Shown: in pieces, positions 1 to 10,287 of the stretch
Layout: the number at the start of each line of letters is the position of its first letter
How positions within the stretch are numbered: position 1 is the first letter of the stretch
Assembly: GCF_000585375.1 (NCBI RefSeq)
Contig: NZ_KK073874.1
Location: forward strand, 1,488,001 to 1,552,000
Reading direction: 5' to 3'
Source of the DNA: Cryptosporangium arvum DSM 44712
GTDB taxonomy: Bacteria > Actinomycetota > Actinomycetes > Mycobacteriales > Cryptosporangiaceae
DNA length: 64,000 nucleotides
Notes under the pieces: generated by a model
Database searches by the model: none
What the model saw: only the letters and a program-made list of their open reading frames with translations
What the model was told of the DNA's origin: nothing
Translations under genes and position numbers: made by a program

Positions 1-422
1 ACCCACCGCTGAACACGTTCCTGCTCCTCATCGTCATGGTGTGGATCCAGGCCGGTTTCGCGATGGTCGTGCTCTCGGCCGCGATCAAGGGCATCCCGGC
101 CGACATCGTCGAGGCCGCGCGCATCGACGGCGTCAACCCTTGGAGCATGTTCTGGCAGGTCACTCTGCCGTCGATCCGCGGGGCGGTGATCGTCGTGCTG
201 TCGACGATCACGATCGCGGTGTTGAAGGTCTTCGACATCGTCCGGACGATGACCGGCGGTAACTTCGACACCAGCGTCATCGCGAACGAGATGTACACGC
301 AGGCGTTCCGGTTCCGGGAGCCCGGCCGCGGTGCCGCGCTCGCGCTCCTGCTGTTCGTCCTGGTGATCCCGCTGGTGCTCTACCAGATCCGGGTTCTTCG
401 TCAGCGGGAGGAGACCCGATGA
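1..422 (+). CDS. Sugar ABC transporter permease, MalF-like, 5' end cut by the window
   Basis: Only the C-terminal part is present. The frame is open from base 3 and ends at the TGA at 420-422. The readable part has the inner-membrane permease EAA loop (EAARIDGVNPWSMFWQVTLP), which docks on the ATPase subunit, followed by two hydrophobic segments and a basic tail. The family imports oligosaccharides or glycosides with a periplasmic-type binding protein and an MsmK-type ATPase; the substrate cannot be read from here. The stop overlaps the next permease start by four bases (ATGA), so the two are translationally coupled. The binding protein and the N-terminus should lie upstream of the window. 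Confidence 0.9.
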   Translation, partial: PPLNTFLLLIVMVWIQAGFAMVVLSAAIKGIPADIVEAARIDGVNPWSMFWQVTLPSIRGAVIVVLSTITIAVLKVFDIVRTMTGGNFDTSVIANEMYTQAFRFREPGRGAALALLLFVLVIPLVLYQIRVLRQREETR

Positions 423-1369
423 GCACGGTCGCGGCCACCGCCGCCCAGACACCCCCGGTAGCGGTCACCGAACCGATGGCCAACCGGGTGAAGAAGCGGC
501 TGACATCGCGGACGGCGTCGATCATCTCGCTGCTGATCGCGGTGGTCTGGACGATCCCGACGTTCGGGCTGCTGCTCTCGTCGTTCCGGCCGGAGCGCGA
601 GATCAAGACGACCGGCTGGTGGACGGCGTTCACCAACCCGTCGTTCACGCTGGAGAACTACGAGACGGTTCTGTTCGGAACGTCCTCGACGCAGCTGGCC
701 AGCTACTTCGTCAACTCGATCGTGATCGCCGTCCCGGCGACGATCTTCACGCTGACGCTCGCGGCGATGGCCGCGTACGCGCTGGCCTGGATCGATTTCA
801 AGGGCCGCAGCTGGGTGTTCATCGGCATCTTCGCGCTGCAGATCGTGCCGCTGCAGATGGCGCTGATCCCGCTGCTGCAGCTCTTCTCCAACGGTGCTCA
901 CATCGGCAGCATCACGATCGTCCCGGACTTCAACCTCACCGGCACGTTCGTGACGGTCTGGATCGCGCACGCCGCGTTCGGTCTGCCGCTCGGCACGTTC
1001 CTGCTGCACAACTTCATCTCCGAAATCCCTCGGGAGATGGTGGAGGCAGCTCGGGTCGACGGTGCCGGGCACGGCGCGATCTTCCGGAAGCTGATGCTCC
1101 CGCTGATCACGCCGGCGCTGGCCTCGTTCGGCATCTTCGAGTTCCTGTGGGTGTGGAACGACCTGCTGGTCGCGCTCACGTTCACCGGCGGCACGAAGGA
1201 CGTCGCACCGCTGACCGTGCGGCTGGCCGAGATGGCCGGCTCGCGCGGCGACCGGTGGGAACGATTGACCGCGGGCGCGTTCGTCTCGCTGATCGTTCCG
1301 CTGATCGTGTTCCTGTCCCTGCAGAAATACTTCGTGCGAGGTCTGCTGGCCGGTGGCCTGAAGGGCTGA
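419..1369 (+). CDS. Sugar ABC transporter permease, MalG-like
   Basis: 316 aa, the usual length for the second permease of CUT1 sugar importers. After a cytoplasmic basic N-terminus come about six membrane segments, and the EAA loop is clear (EAARVDGAGHGAIFRKLMLP, about residues 209-228). It pairs with the preceding permease to form the membrane channel. ATG at 419 overlaps the upstream stop. A strong hairpin 15 bases after the stop ends the operon, so no ATPase gene follows; actinobacterial CUT1 systems often share an unlinked MsiK ATPase, which would fit. Confidence 0.93.
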   Translation: MSTVAATAAQTPPVAVTEPMANRVKKRLTSRTASIISLLIAVVWTIPTFGLLLSSFRPEREIKTTGWWTAFTNPSFTLENYETVLFGTSSTQLASYFVNSIVIAVPATIFTLTLAAMAAYALAWIDFKGRSWVFIGIFALQIVPLQMALIPLLQLFSNGAHIGSITIVPDFNLTGTFVTVWIAHAAFGLPLGTFLLHNFISEIPREMVEAARVDGAGHGAIFRKLMLPLITPALASFGIFEFLWVWNDLLVALTFTGGTKDVAPLTVRLAEMAGSRGDRWERLTAGAFVSLIVPLIVFLSLQKYFVRGLLAGGLKG

Positions 1370-1384
1370 CCGGTCGATCGAGCC

Positions 1385-1421
1385 GAAGCGCCGGGCCCAA
1401 CCCCTTCGGGCCCGGCGCTTC
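1385..1421. terminator. Bidirectional terminator
   Basis: Perfect 14-bp inverted repeat (GAAGCGCCGGGCCC with its complement) around a 9-base loop, between the converging permease and hydrolase genes. There is no U-tract, as is common for actinobacterial terminators. Confidence 0.85.
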
Positions 1422-1422
1422 G

Positions 1423-2379
1423 TCATGCCAGGAGTGTTTTCAGGTCCGCCGCGAGACGGTCGGGGTATTCGGCGTTGACGGCGTGTGAGGCGTCGTCGTA
1501 GACCTTCACGGTGCTGTTCGGCAGCAGTCGGCGCGCGTTCTCGGCGCCGGCATCCGGATCGTGCATCCGGGATTCGCCGCCGAAGATCACCAGCGTCGGT
1601 ATCCGCAGATTCCGGAGCTGCCCGTCGCTCGGGCGGGACGGCGCCGACAGCTTGATCACGTAGGACTGCATGCCCTGCTCGATCATCCGCGCGACCGGCT
1701 CGTCCTCGACCGGGGCGTCGTTGGCGGTCCAGCGCGCGAAGCCGTCCCGCCAGGACTTCGGGAACCACTTGACGCTCGCCGGCACCGAGCGGAGCACCGC
1801 CTGGGCGGAGAGGTTCCCGAACACGACGACCGGGTCGAACAGCGAGACGCTCGCGACCTTGGTCGGCTCGTGCACCGCCAGGTTCGCCGCCGTCCAGCCG
1901 CCGATCGACCAGCCGACCAGGTGGACCCGCGGCTCCGGCAACACCTCCAGGACCTCGTGCAGCCACCGGGCGTGATCGGCCGGCGTCGTGATCGGCCGCT
2001 GCTGGACGCTGTAGCCGGGCTCGCCGAGCAGGTCGACGGTGTAGGCGCTGCGCAGCCGTAACAGCGACGGCAGGTTGTCGGCCCAGATCGGCGACGCCGA
2101 AGCGCGGCCCGGAAGCAGCACGAGCGGGTCCTCGTCCGGCGCGGCACCGGCGAAGTGGTAGACGCGGACGATCCCGTAGCTGGTCCGCACGTCGAGAGTG
2201 CGGTCGGGAGCGGGCAGGTCGTCCATCGCGTCGTCGTAGGCGGCGAGGAAGCGGTCCTGGGCCTCACCCGAGGTGAAGTAGCCGATCGGGGACGGGTCGC
2301 GCAGCGCGTAGGCGGTGATCAGGGCGAGCGCGCCGAGGACTCCGAGGCTGCCGAAGAGCAGGCGGCGGTTGCGTGACAT
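1423..2379 (-). CDS. Membrane-anchored alpha/beta hydrolase
   Basis: 318 aa from the ATG at 2379, which follows a GAAGGGA ribosome binding site; an in-frame upstream ATG at 2421 would run through the operator region and is less likely. Residues 5-25 are a hydrophobic signal/anchor, so the enzyme probably faces the cell exterior. The hydrolase fold shows the nucleophile elbow G-W-S-I-G-G, a C-terminal aspartate in a GGESRMHDPDAG stretch and a histidine in DASHAVN, which makes a complete Ser-Asp-His triad. Substrate unknown; esterase or peroxidase-like members exist. It is divergent from a TetR regulator that probably controls it. Confidence 0.82.
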   Translation of the reverse strand: MSRNRRLLFGSLGVLGALALITAYALRDPSPIGYFTSGEAQDRFLAAYDDAMDDLPAPDRTLDVRTSYGIVRVYHFAGAAPDEDPLVLLPGRASASPIWADNLPSLLRLRSAYTVDLLGEPGYSVQQRPITTPADHARWLHEVLEVLPEPRVHLVGWSIGGWTAANLAVHEPTKVASVSLFDPVVVFGNLSAQAVLRSVPASVKWFPKSWRDGFARWTANDAPVEDEPVARMIEQGMQSYVIKLSAPSRPSDGQLRNLRIPTLVIFGGESRMHDPDAGAENARRLLPNSTVKVYDDASHAVNAEYPDRLAADLKTLLA

Positions 2380-2394
2380 GAGCTGATCCCTTCT

Positions 2395-2424
2395 ACCGTG
2401 CGGTCGATTTACTAACCACATGGT
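2395..2424. promoter_or_regulatory. Two tandem TetR-type operator dyads
   Basis: In the 64-bp divergent gap there are two short dyads of form ACCR-N2-YGGT: ACCGTGCGGT at 2395-2404 and ACCACATGGT at 2415-2424. Their centres are 20 bp apart. The outer flanks also pair (TTCTACC with GGTAGAA). Position and symmetry suggest binding by the adjacent TetR protein; this is inference. Confidence 0.45.
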
Positions 2425-2443
2425 AGAACGCTAGGGTCGAAAA

Positions 2444-3043
2444 GTGGCACCCGGGAAACCCCTGACCTTCGTCGAGCAGGCGCGGCGTGCGCAGATCGTC
2501 GGCGTCACGATCGACGTCGTCGCCGAGCACGGCTTCGCGAAGGCCTCGCTGCAGCGGATCGCCGACGCCGCCGGGCTCACCAAGGCCGCGGTGCTCTACC
2601 ACTTCCCGTCGAAGGACGCGATCGTGCGCGCCGCCTACGGATCGGTGCTGCACAGCCTCACCGACGACGTCGGGCGCGCCGTGGACGCGGCCTCCGGGGC
2701 GGCGGCGCTGGACGCGTACGTCCACTCGCTCGTCGCGCACCTGCGGGCACACCCGGCCCACGTGCGGATGATCGTCGAGGCCGTCGTGGAGCGGACCGGC
2801 GCCGACGACGTCCCGAGCGGTCCCAGCCGGCGGGACGCGGTCGCCTCCCTGGTGGAGCAGGCCGTCGCGGCCGGCGACTACCGCGAGGGCATCGACCCGA
2901 TCGTCGTCGCGGTCCTGGTCAACGGGGCGGTCGACGCGATCGTGGGGCAACTTCTCGACGACCCGGCGTTCGACACGGCGGGCGCCGCCACCGAGCTCAC
3001 CGAGTTGCTGCGCCGCGGGTACGGACGGAATACCGGGGCGTAA
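2444..3043 (+). CDS. TetR/AcrR-family transcriptional regulator
   Basis: 199 aa from a GTG start. The N-terminal TetR helix-turn-helix is typical (residues about 10-55: the VVAEHGFAKASLQRIADAAGL turn, then KAAVLYHFPSKDAIVRAAY). The C-terminal ligand domain has no diagnostic residues. It is divergently oriented to the anchored hydrolase across a 64-bp gap with paired dyads, so repression of that gene and of itself is the simplest model. The inducing ligand is unknown. Confidence 0.92.
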   Translation: MAPGKPLTFVEQARRAQIVGVTIDVVAEHGFAKASLQRIADAAGLTKAAVLYHFPSKDAIVRAAYGSVLHSLTDDVGRAVDAASGAAALDAYVHSLVAHLRAHPAHVRMIVEAVVERTGADDVPSGPSRRDAVASLVEQAVAAGDYREGIDPIVVAVLVNGAVDAIVGQLLDDPAFDTAGAATELTELLRRGYGRNTGA

Positions 3044-3150
3044 CGGCGCGTTCTACGCGCGGATCCCCCCCGGGGGCGTTGATTTCGCCGCGCCGCGCAG
3101 ACCTGGGAGGATGGAAGGACGTACGCGATCCGCGGAGGAACGACCCCCTG

Positions 3151-4821
<1,671 letters not shown>

Positions 4822-4822
4822 C

Positions 4823-5230
4823 ATGCCGCGGCACACGGAATGGTGTCAGGTCCGCTGGTCGGACATGGACGCGTTCGGGCACGTCAACAACGCCCGGTTC
4901 CTGACGCTGTTCGAAGAGGCCCGGACGGCGCTGATCCTCGACGGGGGAGAGGCGCTGTCCGGGATGCTCGACGGCTGCGTGGTCATCCGGCACGAGATCG
5001 ACTACGTCCGGCCGGTGAGGTACGGGCGCGGTCCGATCCGGGTCGACTGCTGGGTCACCGAGGTGCGGGCCGCCAGCTACGGCGTCGGCTACGAGCTGTT
5101 CAACCACGCGGAGGAGTCGGCGGCGCGCGGCCTCACGAAGCTGGTGCCGGTTTCGCTGCCGGCCGGGCGTCCGCGTCGACTGCGTCCCGAGGAGCGTGAG
5201 TTCCTCGAGGCCTGGCGGGAGGAATCGTGA
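4823..5230 (+). CDS. Acyl-CoA thioesterase, 4HBT hot-dog fold
   Basis: 135 aa. The N-terminus carries the 4-hydroxybenzoyl-CoA thioesterase signature (RWSDMDAFGHVNNARFLTLFEEAR), with the catalytic aspartate in the DMDAFGHVNN stretch. Single-domain hot-dog thioesterases hydrolyse acyl-CoA in the cytosol; the acyl preference is not visible. ATG lies one base after the ettA stop and its own stop overlaps the next start (GTGA), so it sits inside the ettA operon. Confidence 0.88.
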   Translation: MPRHTEWCQVRWSDMDAFGHVNNARFLTLFEEARTALILDGGEALSGMLDGCVVIRHEIDYVRPVRYGRGPIRVDCWVTEVRAASYGVGYELFNHAEESAARGLTKLVPVSLPAGRPRRLRPEEREFLEAWREES

Positions 5231-5814
5231 CGGTTCCGGTGGTCGAGCGACGTGACCTGGGCGTTTTCCTGGGGCGGGTGGTCCGGCTCGACGCGGGTGC
5301 GCTGGTGCGGATCCGGCCGTCCGGCCCCGACCACCTGACGCTCTGGGCTTCGTTGCCGTTCGACGTCCTGGTCGCGCGCACGGTGCCGGGCATGTGGTTG
5401 GACGACGCCACGGTGCGTGCCACCGAGCTGCTGGAGTCCGAGTCGCCGCAGCGGCGGGACTCGGAGTGGCGGGGTTCGCTACCGCCCGAGCGGGGCTGGC
5501 AGGTGCTGGACACCGTGCCCTCCGCGGTGGTTCGTGATCTGATCACCGCCGGTCAGAAAGCCTTCCGCGCGGCCGGCACCCAGGCCGCGGGCGAGTCGCT
5601 GCTCGACCACGAGACCCTCCGGGTACGCGGCGACGCGCCGGGCGCACCGGAGGTCGCGGTGACGTTCCGCCTGCTGCTGGCGCTGGCCCGGATGGCGTTC
5701 CTGGGCGACCGGCCGGTGGAGGTGGCCACGTGCGGCCCCTGGGTCCGGCTGAGCGCCGACCACGGCACCGCCTACCACCGCACCGCCGCGTTCGGCGTCA
5801 CGCTTCTGCGCTAG
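5227..5814 (+). CDS. Conserved-looking protein of unknown function
   Basis: 195 aa from a GTG that overlaps the thioesterase stop. No membrane segment, signal peptide or catalytic motif that I recognise. The composition is ordinary and codon use matches its neighbours, so it is a real gene. The translational coupling to ettA and the thioesterase says only that it is made together with them. Its tail overlaps the end of the convergent downstream gene by 17 bases. Confidence 0.75.
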   Translation: MTVPVVERRDLGVFLGRVVRLDAGALVRIRPSGPDHLTLWASLPFDVLVARTVPGMWLDDATVRATELLESESPQRRDSEWRGSLPPERGWQVLDTVPSAVVRDLITAGQKAFRAAGTQAAGESLLDHETLRVRGDAPGAPEVAVTFRLLLALARMAFLGDRPVEVATCGPWVRLSADHGTAYHRTAAFGVTLLR

Positions 5815-6844
5815 TGCACTTCAGCTCGACGTGGACCGGATCGCCGTCGCGCGGGAAGGTCAGGACACCGGCGTCGCTCAGCCGGGTCGGCAGCCGAAAT
5901 TTGTTGATCTCGCAGGTCTGCGCGAATCCGACCGGATCGTAGTCGCGGTCGAGGCCGGTGGCGTCGAGTCGCAGCACGCCGGGTGTGACGACGTAGGTCT
6001 CGAGCGGCCCGTCCGTGCCGTTGGGATCGCGTGAGTCCCGCACGCTGATCGCGGGTCGGCGGACGATTCGCCACCGTTGCGTCGTCACGTCCTCCGGGTC
6101 GACCAAGCCTTTTTCCGTGTCGTATCTGCTGTCGTACCAGGGCGCCATCGTGCATTGCGCGGTGCGCAGCGCAACGCAGTCGTCCAGCACCGCGTCCACG
6201 GCGGCCTGCGCGGTTCGGTTACCGGCCGCCGTGACGGTGAATTCGGGGTCGTACGAGCCCTGGTCCGTCACGATCAGCCGGGGGTTCTTCGGCGCCAGAG
6301 CGGTGGAAGGGACATTGGCGTACGGCGTGTACACGCCGGGGAACATCCAGAACCGGGTGGCATCGGACCGGACCGTGGTCGGATCGTCGGGCCGCAGCGG
6401 CACTCGCACCGGGCCGATCTGCAGGAAAGAGAACAGCCGGGGCCAGAAGGGGACGCTGACCAGCGGATCGTCTATTCGCCAGCTCCAGCCGTCCTCGGCC
6501 AGGCGGAACTCACCGCGGTGGCCACCGCCCAGGCGGTAGGCCACGGAGTAGACGTCCTCGTTCTCGAAGTCGGGTATGCCGCCCTCGACCACCTTCGGGG
6601 TCTCGACCGCGTCGATCGTCCAACCGCGGGACAGCGCCTCCCGGCGGAGGAACGGGCCGGTCGGGACGTCCTCGGCGCGGGAGATGTCCAGGGCCTCGGC
6701 GGTCCGGCCGGCCGACAGCGCCTCGAGATAGTCGCGGACGACCTCATCGGGTTCGTCGCGGCCGATCCAGGCGACGAACCACACGAGCACGACCAGCGCC
6801 GATACGCCGGCGGCCAACACCCGCGCAGGCCGGTCCAATGTCAC
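5798..6844 (-). CDS. Membrane-anchored extracytoplasmic protein of unknown function
   Basis: 348 aa. A single hydrophobic segment at residues 9-28, preceded by arginines, should anchor the protein with its bulk outside. The region just after it (EVVRDYLEALSAGRTAEALDISR) looks like the NTF2-like domain of DUF4878-type proteins, in which a short helical start precedes a beta-rich sheet. The rest has no motif I know. Four cysteines near residues 217-330 could form disulfides outside the cell. It stands alone between convergent genes. Confidence 0.7.
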   Translation of the reverse strand: MTLDRPARVLAAGVSALVVLVWFVAWIGRDEPDEVVRDYLEALSAGRTAEALDISRAEDVPTGPFLRREALSRGWTIDAVETPKVVEGGIPDFENEDVYSVAYRLGGGHRGEFRLAEDGWSWRIDDPLVSVPFWPRLFSFLQIGPVRVPLRPDDPTTVRSDATRFWMFPGVYTPYANVPSTALAPKNPRLIVTDQGSYDPEFTVTAAGNRTAQAAVDAVLDDCVALRTAQCTMAPWYDSRYDTEKGLVDPEDVTTQRWRIVRRPAISVRDSRDPNGTDGPLETYVVTPGVLRLDATGLDRDYDPVGFAQTCEINKFRLPTRLSDAGVLTFPRDGDPVHVELKCTSAEA

Positions 6845-6885
6845 GAGGCCACACGGTAGCGTCGCCGGTCCACATCGGCCGGTGG

Positions 6886-6914
6886 GCGGCCCGCGCCGGG
6901 TGGGCGCGGGCCGC
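6886..6914. terminator. Terminator after the alpha-glucosidase gene
   Basis: Perfect 12-bp stem (GCGGCCCGCGCC with its complement) and 5-base loop, 7 bp past the stop of the minus-strand GH13 gene. No U-tract. Confidence 0.75.
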
Positions 6915-6920
6915 GGTCGC

Positions 6921-8480
6921 TCAGACCAGCCAGGCGGCGGCGTCGCCCGGGAGCTTCCCGTCGACCAGGGGGACGCTGGTGAGCAGCAGCTCGCGGTGCT
7001 CCGGCAGCTCCACCGGGTGGTTGGTGAAGTTCACCAGGCAGGTCAGGCCACCGTCGCGGCGGAACGCCAGGCACCCCTCGGGGGCGTCCAGCCACGTCAT
7101 CTCGCCGGAGAACTCCTCGCGCGCCTTCCGGAGCGCGATCGCCTCCTTGTACAGCGTGTGGGTGGACCCTTCGACGCCGACCTGCGACTCCACGGCCAGC
7201 GGCGACCAGCCGGCGGGCTGGGGGAGCCAGGTGTCGACGGGCTCGGGCGAGAACCCGTACGGCGGCTCACCCGGCGTCCACGGCATCGGGATCCGGCACG
7301 CGTCGCGTCCCCGCACCGAGTGCCCGGAGCGCTCCCACGTCGGGTCCTGCAGGACCTCGTCGGGCAGCTCGACGTTCGGCAGGCCCACTTCGTCGCCGTA
7401 GTAGACGTAGACGACGCCGGGCAGCGCGAACGTCAGCATCGACGCGGCGCGGGCCCGCCGGTCGCCGACCAGACCCTCGCCGAAGCGCGAGACGTGCCGG
7501 ACGATGTCGTGGTTCGACCACACCCAGCACGGCGGGGCCGGCGTGCCCGACACCGTGTCGCGCGAGTCGTCGATCGCCTTACGCAGCTCGTCGGCGCGCC
7601 AGCGGGCCTGCACGATCACGAAGTTGAACGCCAGGTGCAGCTCGTCGGCACGCAGGTAGAGCTTGAGCCGCTCGACGTCCTGGACCCAGATTTCGCCGAC
7701 CGCCATCGAGTCGGGGTACTCGTCGAGCACCTTGCGGATGCGGCGGTGGATCTCGTGGACGCCGTCGTAGTCGAAGCGCGGGTGGCCGTCGCCGGCCAGC
7801 GTCTCCTTGACCGCCTCCATGTCGGGCAGGCCCGGCGGCTTGGCCAGGCCGTGCGCGACGTCGATCCGGAACCCGTCGGCGCCGCGGTCGAGCCAGAACC
7901 GGAGCGTCTTCTCCAGGTCGGCCATGACCTCCGGGTTGTCCCAGTTGAGGTCGGGCTGCTCGGGTGCGAACAGGTGCAGGTACCACTGCCCGGGCGTGCC
8001 GTCCGGCTCGGTGACGCGGTGCCAGGCCGGGCCGCCGAAGACCGACGTCCAGTTGTTCGGCGCCTCGCTGCCGTCAGGCCCGCGGCCGTCGCGGAAGATG
8101 TAGCGCTCCCGCTCCGGGCTGCCCGGAGCCGCCGTGAGCGCCTCCTGGAACCAGACGTGCTGGTCGGAGCTGTGGTTGGGGACCAGGTCGACGGTGACCT
8201 TGATCCCGAGCCGGTGGGCCTCGGCGACCATGTCGTCGAAGTCCGCGAGCGTGCCGAAGACCGGGTCGACGTCGCGCGGGTCGGCGACGTCGTAGCCGTG
8301 GTCGGCCATCGGGGAGCGATAGAACGGGTTCAACCAGAGCGCGTCGACGCCGAGGTCGGCGAGGTAGGGCAGGCGGGACTTCAGCCCCGCCAGGTCGCCT
8401 ACTCCGTCGCCGTTCGAGTCGGCGAAACTACGCACGTAGACCTGGTAGAACACGGCATCGCGCCACCACGTGCCAGCCAA
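6921..8480 (-). CDS. GH13 alpha-glucosidase / oligo-1,6-glucosidase
   Basis: 519 aa from a TTG at 8480 that follows GGGGG; a GTG at 8519 would add 13 residues but has no ribosome site and would put a LacI-like dyad inside the gene. The family start WWRDAVFYQVYVRSFADSNG is then at residue 5. Numbered from the longer start, the nucleophile is D220 (GFRIDVAHG), the acid/base E276 (AVGEIWV), and the transition-state pair is H337-D338 (SNHDIV). This is the GH13 layout of cytosolic enzymes that release glucose from malto- or isomalto-oligosaccharides or sucrose-like substrates. No signal peptide. It could feed on sugars taken up by systems like the permeases at the window start. Confidence 0.92.
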   Translation of the reverse strand: MAGTWWRDAVFYQVYVRSFADSNGDGVGDLAGLKSRLPYLADLGVDALWLNPFYRSPMADHGYDVADPRDVDPVFGTLADFDDMVAEAHRLGIKVTVDLVPNHSSDQHVWFQEALTAAPGSPERERYIFRDGRGPDGSEAPNNWTSVFGGPAWHRVTEPDGTPGQWYLHLFAPEQPDLNWDNPEVMADLEKTLRFWLDRGADGFRIDVAHGLAKPPGLPDMEAVKETLAGDGHPRFDYDGVHEIHRRIRKVLDEYPDSMAVGEIWVQDVERLKLYLRADELHLAFNFVIVQARWRADELRKAIDDSRDTVSGTPAPPCWVWSNHDIVRHVSRFGEGLVGDRRARAASMLTFALPGVVYVYYGDEVGLPNVELPDEVLQDPTWERSGHSVRGRDACRIPMPWTPGEPPYGFSPEPVDTWLPQPAGWSPLAVESQVGVEGSTHTLYKEAIALRKAREEFSGEMTWLDAPEGCLAFRRDGGLTCLVNFTNHPVELPEHRELLLTSVPLVDGKLPGDAAAWLV

Positions 8481-8499
8481 GATGTACCCCCGGGGTTCC

Positions 8500-8511
8500 G
8501 GAATCGTTTCA
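8500..8511. promoter_or_regulatory. LacI/GalR-type operator at the alpha-glucosidase start
   Basis: On the minus strand the site reads TGAAACGATTCC, ten of twelve positions of the TGAAACGTTTCA-type operator of actinobacterial LacI sugar regulators; the core GAAACGATTC is a near-perfect dyad. It lies 20 bp upstream of the chosen TTG start. No lacI gene is in the window. Confidence 0.4.
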
Positions 8512-8569
8512 GAGCCCACATGCTGCCAGAGGCTCGAGCGGAACTAACCCTTACCCCGATTCGACCGGC

Positions 8570-8986
8570 TCAAATCTGCGCGGCGCGGCCCTGCTGGATG
8601 TCCTCGATGTGGTTGACCATGAAGTCCGCGGCCCGGACGAAGTACTCCCAGATCGTGGCGTCGTATTCGGCCGGCAGCGCGATCTCGTCCATCGCGTCAC
8701 GCATCCGGTTCAGCCAGGCGTCACGCTCGGCGACACCGACGCGGAACGGTGCGTGACGCATCCGCAGACGCGGGTGCCCGCGCTGATCGGAGTAGGTGCG
8801 CGGGCCGCCCCAGTACTGCATGAGGAAGAGCCGGAATCGCTCCTCGGCCGGCCCGAGGTCTTCCTCCGGGTAGAGCGGACGGAGCACCTGGTCCTCGGCG
8901 ACACCGCGATAGAACGCGGCCACCAGCCGATGGAACGTGTCGTCCCCACCGACCGCTTCGTAAAAATCCGGCGAGGGCTGCGTCAT
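8570..8986 (-). CDS. glbO: Group II truncated hemoglobin (trHbO)
   Basis: 138 aa, the right size. The 2-on-2 globin pattern is visible: [19 protein letters not shown] (helices A-B with the aromatic B10 position), LYPEEDL with the tyrosine at CD1, the [24 protein letters not shown] segment holding the proximal His (H78), and W91 at G8, a group II hallmark. The family binds O2 and has been linked to respiration and to peroxide or NO chemistry. ATG at 8986. The downstream GH13 gene is 90 bp away and probably has its own promoter. Confidence 0.95.
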   Translation of the reverse strand: MTQPSPDFYEAVGGDDTFHRLVAAFYRGVAEDQVLRPLYPEEDLGPAEERFRLFLMQYWGGPRTYSDQRGHPRLRMRHAPFRVGVAERDAWLNRMRDAMDEIALPAEYDATIWEYFVRAADFMVNHIEDIQQGRAAQI

Positions 8987-9051
8987 GACCCCATCCTACG
9001 AGCGCCGCCAGGCGCCTTGTTTCGTGCGTGAACCCTGGGCGGGACGCCCAC

Positions 9052-10116
9052 TCAGGCGGGCGGTGCGGGGATGGGGGCGATGCCGGAGGTGATCTCGGCG
9101 GCGGCCAGGTCGGTACTGATCCGGGCGCGGAGTTCGCGGGCCACCCGCCACTGGGCCGCGGTCGTGGTGCGAACCGTCACGCGGAGCATGAGGCCGGTGG
9201 CGGTCATCTGGTCCACGCCGAGCACCTCCGGCGGCGCGAGCAGGTCGTCCTTGAACTCTTCTTCCTCGGTGAGCCGGGCCGCGGCCTCGGTGAGCACCTC
9301 GTGCGCCTTCTCCAGGTCGGTGCCGAACGGTATCGGGACGTCGATGACGACCTGCGCCCAGCCCTGGCTCTTGTTGCCCACCCGCAGGATCTCCCCGTTG
9401 CGGATGTACCAGACCACCCCGCGGACGTCGCGGACCGTCGTGATCCGCAGCCCCACGCCCTCCACGGTGCCGCTGGCCTCACCCAGATCGACGATGTCGC
9501 CGACGCCGTACTGGTCCTCGAGGATCATGAAGATGCCGGACAGGTAGTCACGTACCAGCGACTGGGCACCGAACCCCAGCGCCACACCGGCGATACCGGC
9601 GCTGGCCACCAGCGGCGCCAGGTTGATGTCGAACAGCCCGAGGATCGTCGAGCCCGCGACGACGAGGATGATCACCGACGTCACGCTGCGCAGCACCGAG
9701 CCGAGCGTGCTCGCCCGCTGGGCCCGCCGCTCGCTCATCAGGCCCGACGCCAGGAGCGCGGACTCGGCCTTCTCCCGGAACGGGCGCAGGATCCGCGGCT
9801 TCTTCTTCGGCTTGCCGTCCGGCGTCGTGGCTTCGGCGTCGCCGTTGCCGACCGAGGTGATCGCCCTGATCGTCCGGTAGATCGCCCAGCGGATCAGCAT
9901 CGCCACGACGACGATCAGCACGACGGCCAGCGGCTTGGCGAGCAGCCATTCCGATGCGTTCGCCAGCCATCGGCTCTCGGTCGAGTCCCAGACCCACTTG
10001 CAGACCGAGCCCTCGTTCTCTTTGCCGAGCGCGCAGCTGGGGGCGACGTTGTCGTTCAGGAAGCTGGGCCACTCCTCGAACCACGAGGGGACGGCGGCGG
10101 GTAGACGCAGACTCAC
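9052..10116 (-). CDS. Small-conductance mechanosensitive channel, MscS family
   Basis: 354 aa from GTG 10116. A hydrophobic segment lies at about residues 58-77, followed by a lysine-rich cytoplasmic loop (KPKKKPRILRPF), a second one at about 145-165, and the glycine/alanine pore helix ASAGIAGVALGFGAQSLVRDYLSG with the MscS signature, then the beta domain (GDIVDLGEASGTVEGVGLRITTVR). The channel releases solutes on hypo-osmotic shock. The two cysteines near residues 28 and 39 lie in the outer N-terminal stretch. The upstream gap holds part of a GTAC-rich region that continues into the divergent HNH gene. Confidence 0.92.
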   Translation of the reverse strand: MSLRLPAAVPSWFEEWPSFLNDNVAPSCALGKENEGSVCKWVWDSTESRWLANASEWLLAKPLAVVLIVVVAMLIRWAIYRTIRAITSVGNGDAEATTPDGKPKKKPRILRPFREKAESALLASGLMSERRAQRASTLGSVLRSVTSVIILVVAGSTILGLFDINLAPLVASAGIAGVALGFGAQSLVRDYLSGIFMILEDQYGVGDIVDLGEASGTVEGVGLRITTVRDVRGVVWYIRNGEILRVGNKSQGWAQVVIDVPIPFGTDLEKAHEVLTEAAARLTEEEEFKDDLLAPPEVLGVDQMTATGLMLRVTVRTTTAAQWRVARELRARISTDLAAAEITSGIAPIPAPPA

Positions 10117-10287
10117 AGTGTTCTTGGTACAGCACCGGGCCCGGTGGCGTGCTCACCGCCCTGGGGACGGATCAGGACGAACCAGTCCGCGTGCGCGACT
10201 GTGACGAAGAAGGGATTCAGTACCTCCCGGATCATGCGTGCAGAACCGCGTCTGGTAAGCGATCATTGCGGCAGCGGAGGTGATCCG

